Of a stretch of 18,319 bases of DNA, positions 1 through 8,687 are shown in pieces. The DNA is from Amoebophrya sp. AT5.2. Taxonomy: Eukaryota > Sar > Dinophyceae > Syndiniales > Amoebophryaceae. How positions within the stretch are numbered: the stretch's first letter is position 1; every line of letters begins with the position of its first letter. Position numbers and translations under genes: made by a program. The notes beneath the pieces are model-generated. The model was not told the DNA's origin, made no database searches, and worked only from the letters and a program-made list of their open reading frames with translations. The stretch is from assembly GCA_005223375.1 (NCBI GenBank), contig RXOD01004779.1, positions 1 through 18,319 on the forward strand. The letters run 5' to 3'.

Positions 1-3000
1 GGCCGCCGTCGTCGACTGGGGCTCGGCCGGCGCGGACTGGATCCGGAAGCAGAAGACGGCTTGGCTGCTTTCCATGCTGGACACGTTGGTTCTTTTCCAG
101 CTCTCGCTCTTCGTTTTGTTCTTCCTCTCTCTGAACCTGGTGAACCAGTGGTTTCCGGCTTTGCAGGCGGTGCTCAGCGGCACGCACGGCGCAACGTCCG
201 GGAAGGACGACTTCACCATGCCGCGCAAGGGGATCCTGATAACCCTGTTCGAGGTGACCGTTTTGTTGCTGTACTTCCACTTTCTGCTTCCGTTCGGCGG
301 CAGCGTGCTGACGGCGCTGGCGACGAGATTAATCAAAACGCAGAACATCTACCGGGACCGGATCGCGGCCGAGGACCTCCGCAGCGGGCTAGCGTTCCAG
401 TCGCACGACCACTTCAACCACCAGGAGGCGCGGCTGCTGTTTGCGAAAGTGTCCTGCTACGTGAACTTCCTGCTCGACTGCGTGCAGTTCGTCGTCGGCC
501 GGGCGCTGGTGCTGCAGCTGTCGAGCGTGTACCTGCTCCTGCTGTGCGCGCTGCTGGACGGATTGAAGAACTTGGGCGAGTTCGGGGGCAAGTGGAACGA
601 GGTCCAAATCGTGTTCGGTGGCGGGGGCGGGGGCGCGGTCTGGGGCGAAGCATCAGACTTGCCGAGCGCCGAAACGGACCTGACGTGGACGCGCTTCGTG
701 CTGCGGCTCCTGGACTGGTTCGGCTCGGCGTCGGTGCAACTGCCGTGGAGTTTGGAAGTGGATTACCGGGTGCTGGCGCTGGAGAGCTGGGACCTGATCA
801 CAACAGCGTGCGCGAGTCTGCCAAAGGGGGGCGGAGAGCGTAATTCCACGGGCGGCAATCTGGTTCTGGCAGACAGTGTTTCGAATGTGAACGACGATAT
901 CCGCAGCCGGGGGCACGTTAACAGCGACGCGAGGACGCAGCCGCTGCCGCTGAGCGCAACCAGTGCGAGAAGTAGAACCCCCGGCGGCGGGGCTGCTGCT
1001 GTTGGCGTTGGGAAGGAAGGAGCCCACGCGGCGGAAGATCCAGGAGAACCCATGAGGAGCCCGGCGCCTCCGTCGTCGCGACACGCGGGCTACACCACGC
1101 CCGGCGCCCCGCCCGGTCAGGAACAGCCCGGGCATGGTACTCCCGCAGGCTTTCACCAGCCGGCCCCCAACCTCGCCCAGCCGCAGTTTCCGCGCCGCAG
1201 TGACACCACCGTCAAGATCACCTTCCTGAATGTCCAGCTGAAAGTGCGGTCCGTCCCGAAATCCTTCGAGCTGTACCACAAGTATTTCTACTTCCACCAC
1301 ACCGAGAACCTGATCTCGCCGGAGCTTGTCGTGAATCGCCACGGCAACACCGGGCTACAGACCAACGAGTCGCACATCGCCGCGAGCCTGTTGTCGCCGC
1401 AGCGGCTGAATTTCGACGGCAACGACAGCCAGATGACCAGCTCGCCCGCGGGACCGCTGCTCCACCCTTTTCCCACGATGATCGGCAGCGCCGCCCCGGA
1501 GCAAGTGGAGCAAATCGCGGAGGTCGTGCGCGAGGACGGCGCCCGGTCGCCGACCACGCAGATGCGTCCGGACGCGCTGTCGGAAATGACTTCGCGAGAC
1601 GTGGGCCTGCTGTCCCCCACTGCAGCTTTTCACGGCGGACAGAGCAGCGGCGCGTTGCGCGCGATGGTGGAGGGAACGCATTCCACCAGCGCGCCGGAAG
1701 AAGCACCAATTGCGGCGAAAGTAAGTGACGGGGGTGAAGGTGTAGTACTCTACCCACCTCCCTCTGCGTCTGCAGGAGCTGCATCAGGTGATGAAAATCT
1801 TGCAGCTACCGCTTGCGGAGTGGAAGTGCACGGGACGCTGAATCTGGAGCACCTGGCGCCGGGCGAGCGCAGTTCGTCGGCGTCTTCGGACCTGGAGGAG
1901 ATTGGGCTGAAGATATTCATGCGAGAGGGCGCCCACTTAGATCAGCCGCAAGCGTCGTCGGACGAGGATGAGGGAAAGGGAAAGGGAAGCGGAGGCGGAA
2001 ATGCAGCAACGCAAAAGGAGGACGCTGAAACGCAGGACCCCCAAACAGCCGCAATACAACTCCCGAACCAGCTTTCCGGCTCGCGCACGTCTTCTCGCCG
2101 CAAATCGCTGCAGATCGAGACGGACGGTCCTGTGATGCGGAGTCCCGCGGCTGCGGGTAGTCGCGGTGGGCATCCAAGCAACGTGATCGCGCCGGCTTTG
2201 CCCCAGCGCAGTAGCAGCCCCTCCCGCCGCATGCTGGTTGCCGTGGGCAGCGGGGCCATCAATCCGGAGACGACCGAGTACATCGTCGGCCGCCCCATCG
2301 GAGCTGGTGGAGAAGGCGACGCGTACAACGACTACAACTACCTCTCCGCCGCGACGCCGAGTGCGGGAGGCCAGGCGCAGGGAGCCGCGCGACCGCACGG
2401 CCACTTTCCGGCCCAGCGCAACCGCGCGACCCTGTACACGGACGGCGTGCTGCTCCAGGCGCTCCAGGCCGAGATCCAGGGCCAGATTCTGCTCCGCTTC
2501 CGCGTCCGCCAGCACGCCAAGTTGCTCGCGTCGTTCGTGTTCTTCGTGTTTCCCCTGCTCCTCCCCTACACCTCGGCCGAGCACTCGTTGGGCAAGGTGC
2601 CGAGCCCGAACTACTACGAGCGCAGCTACGACCACTCCGAGTATCTGATGCGAGTGAAGTCCGACGACGGCACGAACAGTATCGAGGGGGTTACCGCGGA
2701 GAGCCAGCTGCGGAGCCCGTTCGCGAAAACGGCGTTCGTGGGCGCGCTGGTCTACTTTCTGCTGGATTGCGCGGAGGCGGTGGTGCTGTGGGTGACGAGC
2801 CCGGTGTCGAGCGGTGTCGCGGGGGGGAAGCCGTGGGAGATGCAAGCGGCGGCGTACAGCGCGGTGACCGCGCAACATCGGGGCGTCCTCGCGCCACGGA
2901 ATGTAAACGAGGTGAGGAAAGCCGCGAAGCAACTGCAGCTGGGGATGCTCAGTTTTGGTTGTTTTGCGGTGATTCTGCTGTTTCACGTCGCGTGGAACCC

Positions 3001-3163
3001 CTTCAGCGTGTACGGATTGAAGACCCACGTGGAGCGGTACACAGACGTGCTCACGGCGTTAGCACCGGCGCTAGAGGCGCAGGGGCGGAGCGGAGGCATC
3101 AGCGACGAAGAAAAGTACGCGGCAGTGATGGGAGTCGTGCACGAAATGTGCGTCGATCGATGA
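1..3163 (+). CDS. Multi-spanning membrane protein of unknown function (5' end outside window)
   Basis: The frame is open from base 2 to the TGA at 3161-3163. The first in-window ATG is at 74, but upstream codons stay open and protein-like, so the gene probably starts before the window. Numbering from that ATG gives 1029 residues. Hydrophobic segments lie near residues 1-30, 55-85 and 125-165, then again near 813-832, 881-907 and 953-976. Between these halves is a long polar region of about 600 residues rich in Ser, Gly, Pro and acidic residues, with an acidic patch near 627-635. A more ordered stretch near 375-425 (TVKITFLNVQLKVRSVP and onward) may be a small folded domain. I do not recognise the family. 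The layout of two membrane blocks around a large disordered soluble loop is what can be seen. A 55-nt intron-like segment lies inside the frame at 1721-1775. Coding is well supported; function is unknown. Confidence 0.75.
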   Translation, partial: AAVVDWGSAGADWIRKQKTAWLLSMLDTLVLFQLSLFVLFFLSLNLVNQWFPALQAVLSGTHGATSGKDDFTMPRKGILITLFEVTVLLLYFHFLLPFGGSVLTALATRLIKTQNIYRDRIAAEDLRSGLAFQSHDHFNHQEARLLFAKVSCYVNFLLDCVQFVVGRALVLQLSSVYLLLLCALLDGLKNLGEFGGKWNEVQIVFGGGGGGAVWGEASDLPSAETDLTWTRFVLRLLDWFGSASVQLPWSLEVDYRVLALESWDLITTACASLPKGGGERNSTGGNLVLADSVSNVNDDIRSRGHVNSDARTQPLPLSATSARSRTPGGGAAAVGVGKEGAHAAEDPGEPMRSPAPPSSRHAGYTTPGAPPGQEQPGHGTPAGFHQPAPNLAQPQFPRRSDTTVKITFLNVQLKVRSVPKSFELYHKYFYFHHTENLISPELVVNRHGNTGLQTNESHIAASLLSPQRLNFDGNDSQMTSSPAGPLLHPFPTMIGSAAPEQVEQIAEVVREDGARSPTTQMRPDALSEMTSRDVGLLSPTAAFHGGQSSGALRAMVEGTHSTSAPEEAPIAAKVSDGGEGVVLYPPPSASAGAASGDENLAATACGVEVHGTLNLEHLAPGERSSSASSDLEEIGLKIFMREGAHLDQPQASSDEDEGKGKGSGGGNAATQKEDAETQDPQTAAIQLPNQLSGSRTSSRRKSLQIETDGPVMRSPAAAGSRGGHPSNVIAPALPQRSSSPSRRMLVAVGSGAINPETTEYIVGRPIGAGGEGDAYNDYNYLSAATPSAGGQAQGAARPHGHFPAQRNRATLYTDGVLLQALQAEIQGQILLRFRVRQHAKLLASFVFFVFPLLLPYTSAEHSLGKVPSPNYYERSYDHSEYLMRVKSDDGTNSIEGVTAESQLRSPFAKTAFVGALVYFLLDCAEAVVLWVTSPVSSGVAGGKPWEMQAAAYSAVTAQHRGVLAPRNVNEVRKAAKQLQLGMLSFGCFAVILLFHVAWNPFSVYGLKTHVERYTDVLTALAPALEAQGRSGGISDEEKYAAVMGVVHEMCVDR
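1721..1775 (+). other. Intron-like segment within the gene 1 frame
   Basis: It begins GTAAGT after AAA and ends in a pyrimidine-rich tract followed by TCTGCAG, so both ends match strong splice sites. Its length, 55 nt, is not a multiple of three. The surrounding frame stays open through it and on both sides. If it were removed, the new frame would meet a TGA at 1839-1841, about 21 codons on, and lose the C-terminal membrane block. It is either a cryptic site or a regulated intron. Confidence 0.4.
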
Positions 3164-4165
3164 CAGCGGTGGGGAAGATAGCTGTGGTGGGTATGGTTGT
3201 ACCTTAAGGGAAGTGGTACGGCCGCAACTTTAATACGATGGATTCGATATTTTCATTTACCATGTACGTGGTGAGCAACCAAAATAGGACACGAAGCAGG
3301 GATTGAAAGGACAAAGATTCGCAAGGTTTGAAACCAAGAACGGATTTTTGAGAACAGTTTCGCAAGCAAGGAGTCTTTTGATCTACGGGTTTTTCTTCAG
3401 GATGGATGTAGAACTCGGGACTAGAACGTAGAAATTTCATCTTCTGGTCAAGATGCATAATTTTCGAGAATCCTATGAGACAAAAATGTCGCACAAAGTG
3501 CGTGGACACCGTGGACAATTGACACTGAATTACCACTGAGAATCGTGCGGCGACTGGTTGGAGATGCCTTCGCATTTCCCCGAAAATAAAGGGTCGCGCA
3601 TCCGATCGTGATTCGCTCACAGCGCGAAGGCTCACTGTGTTCGTTTTCCTGCTCCCCGCGGTTGAGCCTAATGAACATGTCGCTTGCAAACCGCCACAAC
3701 AATAAAACTCACATGGATCCCTATATTTGGTAGCGTCTCACTTTTCCGCTTCCATCCATTCCCCAAAGCGTGCCGTTCGTTGGTCTTGAATCGTTCCCGC
3801 AATTCGCACGCTGCTGCATCGAATCATCTATAACAAATTGCAATTATACGAATGCGTACACTAGGAGTACGTCGCCTATGCTCGACTACCAAAGAAATCC
3901 AACCAATGCAATGAATGAAACCAAATCCTCGTAGCTGACTGCTTTCGCTTCTGCACCTCTCTTCGGGGACGCTGCTAAAAACCTTCTTCTCTCATCACTT
4001 GCTTCAACAGCACTGCTAACTACAAGTAGTTCTGCATCTGCAACCAAGTGGAAAGAAAACCACCTTGGTAGGCCTTGCAATTTTGAATTTCTTTTGCCCA
4101 CACCGTCGGCTTCGGATCGGCACAGCCTGGACGCTGTCTCTTGCTGCAAGTCGACGAAAACGCGA
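3164..4165. other. Intergenic region with no confident gene
   Basis: The composition drops to AT-richer DNA right after the TGA of gene 1. A 161-codon open frame on the minus strand (3204-3689) has no recognisable motif and looks like chance. A small inverted repeat CGTAC..GTACG lies near 3855-3871. From 3935 to 4165 the + strand is open in the same frame as the next gene but has no ATG. It would encode a Ser/Ala/Leu-rich stretch, so it may be 5' UTR or part of an upstream exon of that gene. Confidence 0.5.
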
Positions 4166-7100
4166 ATGGAAGGACCGGACCGCCTCTCCACGACCCTTTT
4201 AGAAGCAGACCAGCCCGGCGGTATCGGCAATTTAGCCGCCGCTCGGGCCCCCGAGGATGTCGAAAAGAACGAGAACCTTCAGGGCACGGTACAATATCAA
4301 ATTTATACGCAATTCGTCACTTTTACAACTGCTTTTCGTAACAAAGCTCACTGAAGAAGGGGAAGGCGTCTGCGTTTGTCGGAACGCACCTACGAATTAG
4401 AAACGAGAAGAACGAAGTCAAGTTAAATGAATGCCATCGCTCCTTTCGGACTAGGTGATCACTTTCGGCACCTTCGACTTGTTCCATCTCGGGCACCTGC
4501 TGATTCTGGAACGCGCGGCGCAGTTTGGGGACAAGTTGATCGTCGGCGTCTCGTCCGACGCGCTGACCTTGAAGAAAAAGGGCAAGAAGCCGGTGTTCGA
4601 CGAGAGCACCCGCGTCCAGCTCGTGCAGTCGCTGAAATGCGTCGCGAAGGTCTTCATTGAGCACTCGCTGGAGGAAAAGCGCGAGTACTGCGTGGAACAT
4701 GGGGCGGAGGTAAGCATAGCCGCTGTGTAGATCTTAGACTAAAGCTAAACTTCGGAAATGCAATCCTGTAGCGCTCACGCACAAGTCGCTGTGCGAAATT
4801 TGCAGCTTTTGCTCTCGTAAAATAGCACCTGCTAGCAGTAGTAGCTCGACATCAAAGTGATTCCCACTCCTCTCCGTTCAAAGTGAACCCCCCCAATTCG
4901 AATCAGGTTTTCGTCATGGGCGACGACCATGTCGGGCGTTTCGACGCCATGCTCGAGGGCGTGTGCCGGTGCCACTACCTCCCGCGCACGAAGGGCGTCA
5001 GTTCGACCGACCTGGAGATCATTCTGCAGGAGCGGCTGAACTTAGGGGGCGGGCTGGACAAGGCGCAGAAGGAGCTGCTGGAAAAATCCGTGTACGACTC
5101 CATGATTCCGCACGGAAAGTCCACGGCGAAGTTCTCCACGACCTCTTCTACGACGATCGTGAGCAAATCGTCGAGCAACAAGTCCTCGGAATCGATCTCG
5201 AAATCGATTGAATCGTCGGCGGGGGTGCGGTCGGAAAGCTCGCGGGACGAGATCGGTCGGGTGTCAGGGGAGGGGCGGGTGTCGTCGGGGAGCGACGAAG
5301 ACGAACAACCGTCGCCAGTGGCAGCAGAGAAAAAGACAGAGCTGACGGAGGAAAACCTGAAGTCCTGGTCGCAAGCAAGGATGAGGCGCAGCCGGTACCT
5401 ATATAAAAAATGCAGCTATACAAGTACAACTTCTACTCCCTAATGATCAACGTTTCGCGGTCCGATGGCGGCTCGCCGATCCGGTCTATTTCACTGCTTG
5501 TTCGTAATATTGATTATTCACTGGCGCGAATAAAGTTATGATCATCACCAGACAGGCTTTAGCGCGATGGATCCTAACTTACTTAAGTCATGTTCTCAGA
5601 TGATGATGAAAACTCTGCTACTAATCGATCCCGCAGCGAGAGCGTGCGCAACATCTTTCCGGGCTCCCCGTCCTCGCTGCGGAATGAGCATCCCGGGACC
5701 CCGTCCTCGCAGCAGGTGGGGGACGCCGACGAGAGCCGCGATCGGGCAGCGGACAGCAAGCCCCACGGCTCCTGCGACGCAGACTCCACACAGCTCACGC
5801 ACGCGGCCCGCAGCCAGCCCCATCAGTCTCAACACACGGACGGCAAATCTTCGGGCGGTGGATCGGGAAACTTTCTGACCGCCTGCAACATCGCGGTCGA
5901 GAACCTGATGTATTTCCTCGTGTACCTCCACGACGTCTACTACCTGTGGATCCAGTGGATGTGCGCGCCGGTTTGCAAACGCGTGCCCCGCGAGGTGAGG
6001 GGCGTGACCGTCTTCACCGCGAACACTGTCACCTCTAGGGGTCGAAACAATGCATCTCTTGTTTCACCGTGATCTTTTACTGCCTTAAAACGACCCGGCG
6101 CAAAAGGGTCTTCTGAGGGGTCTGGGGCCAGACGGTTTGCCCGACGGCGGCTCTGGTCAGACACCCACGAAACGACTTCGCCAGAAACAACTCCGCCAGT
6201 AAGCCGTCACGAGCGCTGGCGCCTAGTGCATTCGGGGTTCGTGTGCTCGTCTCTGCTCTAAAAGTAATGGTTGTCAGCTAGGTGTGCATCTCGGCTGATG
6301 CCAAGCAATTAGATTAAAGGACTGGAATATAAGGTTAAGTAGCCGGTGCCGGATGCATTTTTTCGACCTTTAACGCCGACGCCCGCACCCTGCTCGTCCT
6401 GGTCATCTGCTTCTTGTTGAAGAGCGGCGGCGCGTTCAGCAATGTCGCCGCGGCTTTCCTGGTGATGTTCCACGACTTTCTGGATCACGTGGACGGCGTG
6501 GTGGCTAAGGTGCAGCGCGAGGACGGGCGCGCGAAGAACGACGACGGCCGCTGGGGCGGCTTCGTGGACGCACAGTGCGACAAGATTGTGTTCTGTACCA
6601 GCTTGTGGACGCTGCTCATGCTCAACGAAGGAGGTGGGTGGATCATATTGACTAATAACCCGTTCCACCATAGTTATGAGTAAATCCGCCGGTGAAGTCG
6701 GGGCAGCCATGATGAAGATGTTCTTCCGATTGATGTTTTTCTGATAACTATAAGGGAAAAGCGTCGAGTCGCCGGATGAAAGGTATAGCTAAAGCACTCA
6801 GTGTATCAGATCAACCATACCTTGCTAATACTTATGTCCTTCCTCCGAAGGTGGTGCGAGTTTCGGTTTCCTGAACGTGTGCTTGAACCTGAGCTGCTTC
6901 GTTTTGATCCTGTTGGAGCTAGCGATCGCCTGGGTCCGGACGCGCGACTACTTCCAGGCGGTTTACGACACCTCCAGCAGCAAGCAGGGCGCCCTCCGCG
7001 CCGTCTCCGAAGGAAAACTCAAGCAGAAAATGGAGAGCTGCGGGGTACTTACTTTCTAACCTATAGCTTTGGTTCTTTCACGTAGTTTTTACTAATACAA

Positions 7101-7387
7101 TACTACTGTCGGGTCGTTGGTTGGATGAATTCAGATTTCAGTGGGCTATGAGGATCGGAGTAAATGGTTAGTGGTAGTGCGAATTAATATATCGGATGGG
7201 AACCGGCTCCGGCGATCAATCTCACAAGCGATCAATCGTGACTTGACAGGTCGCGGTTTTGTGCCTGGTGAGTCCGAATGCGGCGGCTTTTCCGGTGACG
7301 TGCACGTCAGGGATCGTGCTACTGACTGTTGGGATCTACTTCGCCTACAAGAGTTTGGAACACAAGCTGCGGCACTCCGTAGCGTAG
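4166..7387 (+). CDS. Predicted bifunctional cytidylyltransferase / CDP-alcohol phosphotransferase
   Basis: Proposed exons are 4166-4288, 4455-4709, 4907-5394, 5637-5994, 6132-6198, 6343-6633, 6851-7044 and 7250-7387, giving about 637 residues with GT..AG borders and matching phases. Residues 42-165 form an HxGH nucleotidyltransferase: VITFGTFD, then HLGH at 52-55, VFVMGDD at 127-133, and the RTKGVSST signature at 153-160. These match TagD-type glycerol-3-phosphate cytidylyltransferases closely. Residues about 185-370 are a Ser-rich, acidic linker. Residues about 375-637 form a membrane domain with about six hydrophobic helices and the CDP-alcohol phosphotransferase signature D478-x2-D481-G482-x2-A485-K486, then G502-x3-D506-x3-D510. 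The family activates a phospho-alcohol with CTP, then transfers it to a lipid acceptor. The N-terminal ATG and the exons at 6132-6198 and 6343 are the least certain parts. The substrate is not known; glycerol phosphate is the best guess from the first domain. Confidence 0.8.
4289..4454 (+). other. Intron 1 of the cytidylyltransferase/CDP-AP gene
   Basis: Donor ACG|GTACAA and acceptor GGACTAG|GTG, phase 0, 166 nt. The join places Gly-Thr directly before VITFGTFD, where the family's first beta strand begins. Confidence 0.6.
4455..5029 (+). other. Cytidylyltransferase domain (TagD-like, HxGH)
   Basis: This covers the second exon and the start of the third. Key residues are the GTFD of the first beta strand, HLGH (CTP phosphate binding), the conserved Arg in the STRVQLVQ helix, MGDD, and RTKGVSST, the equivalent of the RTxGISTT loop in TagD and the choline-phosphate enzymes. 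The domain has about 120 residues, which is normal for the family. All catalytic motifs are present, so activity is expected. Confidence 0.88.
4710..4906 (+). other. Intron 2 of the cytidylyltransferase/CDP-AP gene
   Basis: Donor GAG|GTAAGC and acceptor AATCAG|GTT, phase 0, 197 nt. The join reconnects HGAE with VFVMGDD, continuous with TagD-type proteins, so this intron is very secure. Confidence 0.92.
5395..5636 (+). other. Intron 3 of the cytidylyltransferase/CDP-AP gene
   Basis: Donor CCG|GTACCT and acceptor CCCGCAG|CGAG, phase 2, 242 nt. A TACTAAT branch-like motif lies at 5619-5625, 11 nt before the acceptor. An upstream AG at 5598-5599 would not fit the phase of this donor. Confidence 0.7.
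5995..6131 (+). other. Proposed intron 4 of the cytidylyltransferase/CDP-AP gene
   Basis: The donor GAG|GTGAGG is strong and phase 0. The acceptor GGGGCCAG|ACG at 6131 is proposed because the nearer acceptors for the next conserved exon have the wrong phase. It leads into a 67-nt exon (6132-6198) that ends CCA|GTAAGC. The alternative is a direct join from 5994 to 6423 after TTGAAG, which is phase 0 but removes the first hydrophobic helix. Confidence 0.4.
6199..6342 (+). other. Proposed intron 5 of the cytidylyltransferase/CDP-AP gene
   Basis: Donor CCA|GTAAGC and acceptor TTAAGTAG|CC, phase 1, 144 nt. This restores the frame for the CDP-alcohol phosphotransferase exon, which is open only after the stop at 6336-6338. 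Confidence 0.4.
6634..6850 (+). other. Intron 6 of the cytidylyltransferase/CDP-AP gene
   Basis: Donor GGAG|GTGGGT and acceptor CCGAAG|GTGG, phase 1, 217 nt. A CTAAT motif at 6825-6829 is followed by a pyrimidine tract. Confidence 0.85.
7045..7249 (+). other. Intron 7 of the cytidylyltransferase/CDP-AP gene
   Basis: Donor GGG|GTACTT and acceptor TTGACAG|GTC, phase 0, 205 nt. The last exon then encodes two hydrophobic segments and a basic tail ending at TAG 7385-7387. Confidence 0.8.
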
Positions 7388-7705
7388 CAGCGAGAGAAGG
7401 AGGACACAAGATCAAGAATCGCTGGAGCCCAGATCGAGAGCAGTTGTGGAGGCTTTTTGTGATTTACCAGTTTTTGAGATCGAGGACGGGGAAGAAGCAT
7501 CCAGCACCTTTTCGAGAGGGCAGCAAGGACCGTGTGCGCGAAAATGGAATGGATAGAAAGGGGGTGGTAAGCAGTAGGCTCTCGTATACGGGTCGCGTCC
7601 TCAGGCACCGGACATCAAGGCATGCGTTTTCTTTTTAAATCTTCGAATAAGTACGGGGGCGCAACAAATACTTAATCACCATGTTCGCTTTAGGAATGAA
7701 CTTGA
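7388..7705. other. Downstream region of the cytidylyltransferase/CDP-AP gene
   Basis: No gene is convincing. The + frame open across 7141-7638 overlaps an intron and the last exon in another frame, so it is a shadow. A possible tiny first exon (ATG at 7544, donor at 7567 GTAAGC) could belong to the coding-like segments that follow. Confidence 0.3.
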
Positions 7706-7990
7706 CAGAGTCTCGGCACGGGAGAGCAACAACTTCCACGCGAAGCCGCTGTAACCCAGTTCGAGGAAGAAAAAAATATATTGGTAAAAATCTACGATTC
7801 GTACAAAGAAAAGCAAGAAACGGAACGTCGCATCGCTTGCACGCGCCTTGCAAGAGGTGCTGCGTACTACGTACAAGTGCTTTACCATTCGGTTCTAGAG
7901 CTGAATAAAATACGTTCGGGAACGGAAAGGCCGCGCCAAGATGACTCATCGGCGAAGGGGGCCTCGCTCGTGTGCAGCCACCTCAAATAG
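7706..7990 (+). CDS. Candidate exon, hydrophilic helical protein segment
   Basis: The frame is open from 7706 to TAG at 7988-7990. It would encode an acidic and basic helical stretch around FEEEKNILVKIYDSYKEKQ, followed by an Ala/Tyr-rich part (AAYYVQVLYHSVLEL). A possible acceptor lies just upstream (GACAG at 7704-7708). There is no ATG in this frame near the start, and a nearby different frame (NELDRVSARESNNF) also looks protein-like. This could be an internal exon of a short-exon gene, or a remnant. No family is recognised. Confidence 0.25.
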   Translation, partial: QSLGTGEQQLPREAAVTQFEEEKNILVKIYDSYKEKQETERRIACTRLARGAAYYVQVLYHSVLELNKIRSGTERPRQDDSSAKGASLVCSHLK

Positions 7991-8687
7991 GGAACCTGCT
8001 ATCTACACTACAGTAAGAATGACTCGCGCTGCGTGCGCGGTTCAACTTCATTATGACTTGACGCTGCGTGCAGGCGACTACTTACTTTCACACTTTCGAC
8101 TGAAACGCGCATGCCGCCGGTTTGTCTCTATTTGATGGATGGCTATAACTTCGTCGTAGGACAATGTCACTTAGATCATCTACATGATGGCATCGTGTGC
8201 CTTCACCTTCACAGTTGTGCCCATTTGGGTTCAGATTGCCACGTGTAGCCTCTGTGAAATTTGAACGTGAGCGTCCCACTAAAAAAATAAGCGGTCTGCT
8301 GTGATTGTAAAAGCTAGGCGAGCTCTCGGAGGTACTAGCGGGTAGAAAGGATTCGCCTCTGTAGCAGAAACCTATATCTATTTCTGTGGTTGTAGTTGCG
8401 AATGCAGTGTGTCTATCAAGCTGTTACTGATGATTGCCCTAGCGCCAACATCTTCCTATAAATGTGGACAAAAACGTGGTTGCCTTCTCTCCGCTGCCCG
8501 CTTTCCACTTTCTGACCAAGGCAAGCTGCGGGTGAAATTTCAAGCAAATTTTATCTGACAAAGCCTTTTTCGATGAAATTTGCAAAACGAAAAATGCACC
8601 TAAAAGTACAATTTCTCATCTCAAGTAACTGCCGACCTCCGCCCCACCTTTACCGCTGTAGTACCAGTCGGCTCGCTGCATGCGTAG
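7991..8687. other. AT-richer region with no supported gene
   Basis: Several short open frames occur on both strands, none over 70 codons and none with a recognised motif. One possible acceptor (GCGTGCAG near 8072) precedes a 50-codon open stretch containing ATG at 8111. I see no RNA gene or repeat here. Confidence 0.4.

Larger units (their letters stand above)
6343..7387 (+). other. CDP-alcohol phosphotransferase membrane domain
   Basis: Hydrophobic segments are TLLVLVICFLL, FSNVAAAFLVMF just before the signature, IVFCTSLWTLLML, the long FLNVCLNLSCFVLILLELAI, then two short helices in the last exon before the basic tail KSLEHKLRHSVA. The signature acidic residues (two Asp before the first Gly, two after) are all kept. 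The usual Ala-Arg is Ala-Lys here, and the gap to the second Gly is 15 rather than 8 residues. Confidence 0.8.

Noticed and set aside
1937..3028. 363-codon minus-strand open frame
   Set aside because: Shadow of the gene 1 frame, made of Arg/His/Gln-rich sequence typical of the reverse of GC-rich coding DNA.
3204..3689. 161-codon open frame on the minus strand
   Set aside because: No motif or domain, unlike the other genes in composition, and lies in AT-richer intergenic DNA.
4893..4912. ATTCGAATC string like a tRNA T-arm
   Set aside because: No matching acceptor stem or anticodon arm around it; it is the 3' end of an intron.
7141..7638. 165-codon + strand open frame
   Set aside because: It overlaps intron 7 and the last exon of the cytidylyltransferase/CDP-AP gene in a different frame. 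The spliced frame gives two hydrophobic helices and a proper stop.
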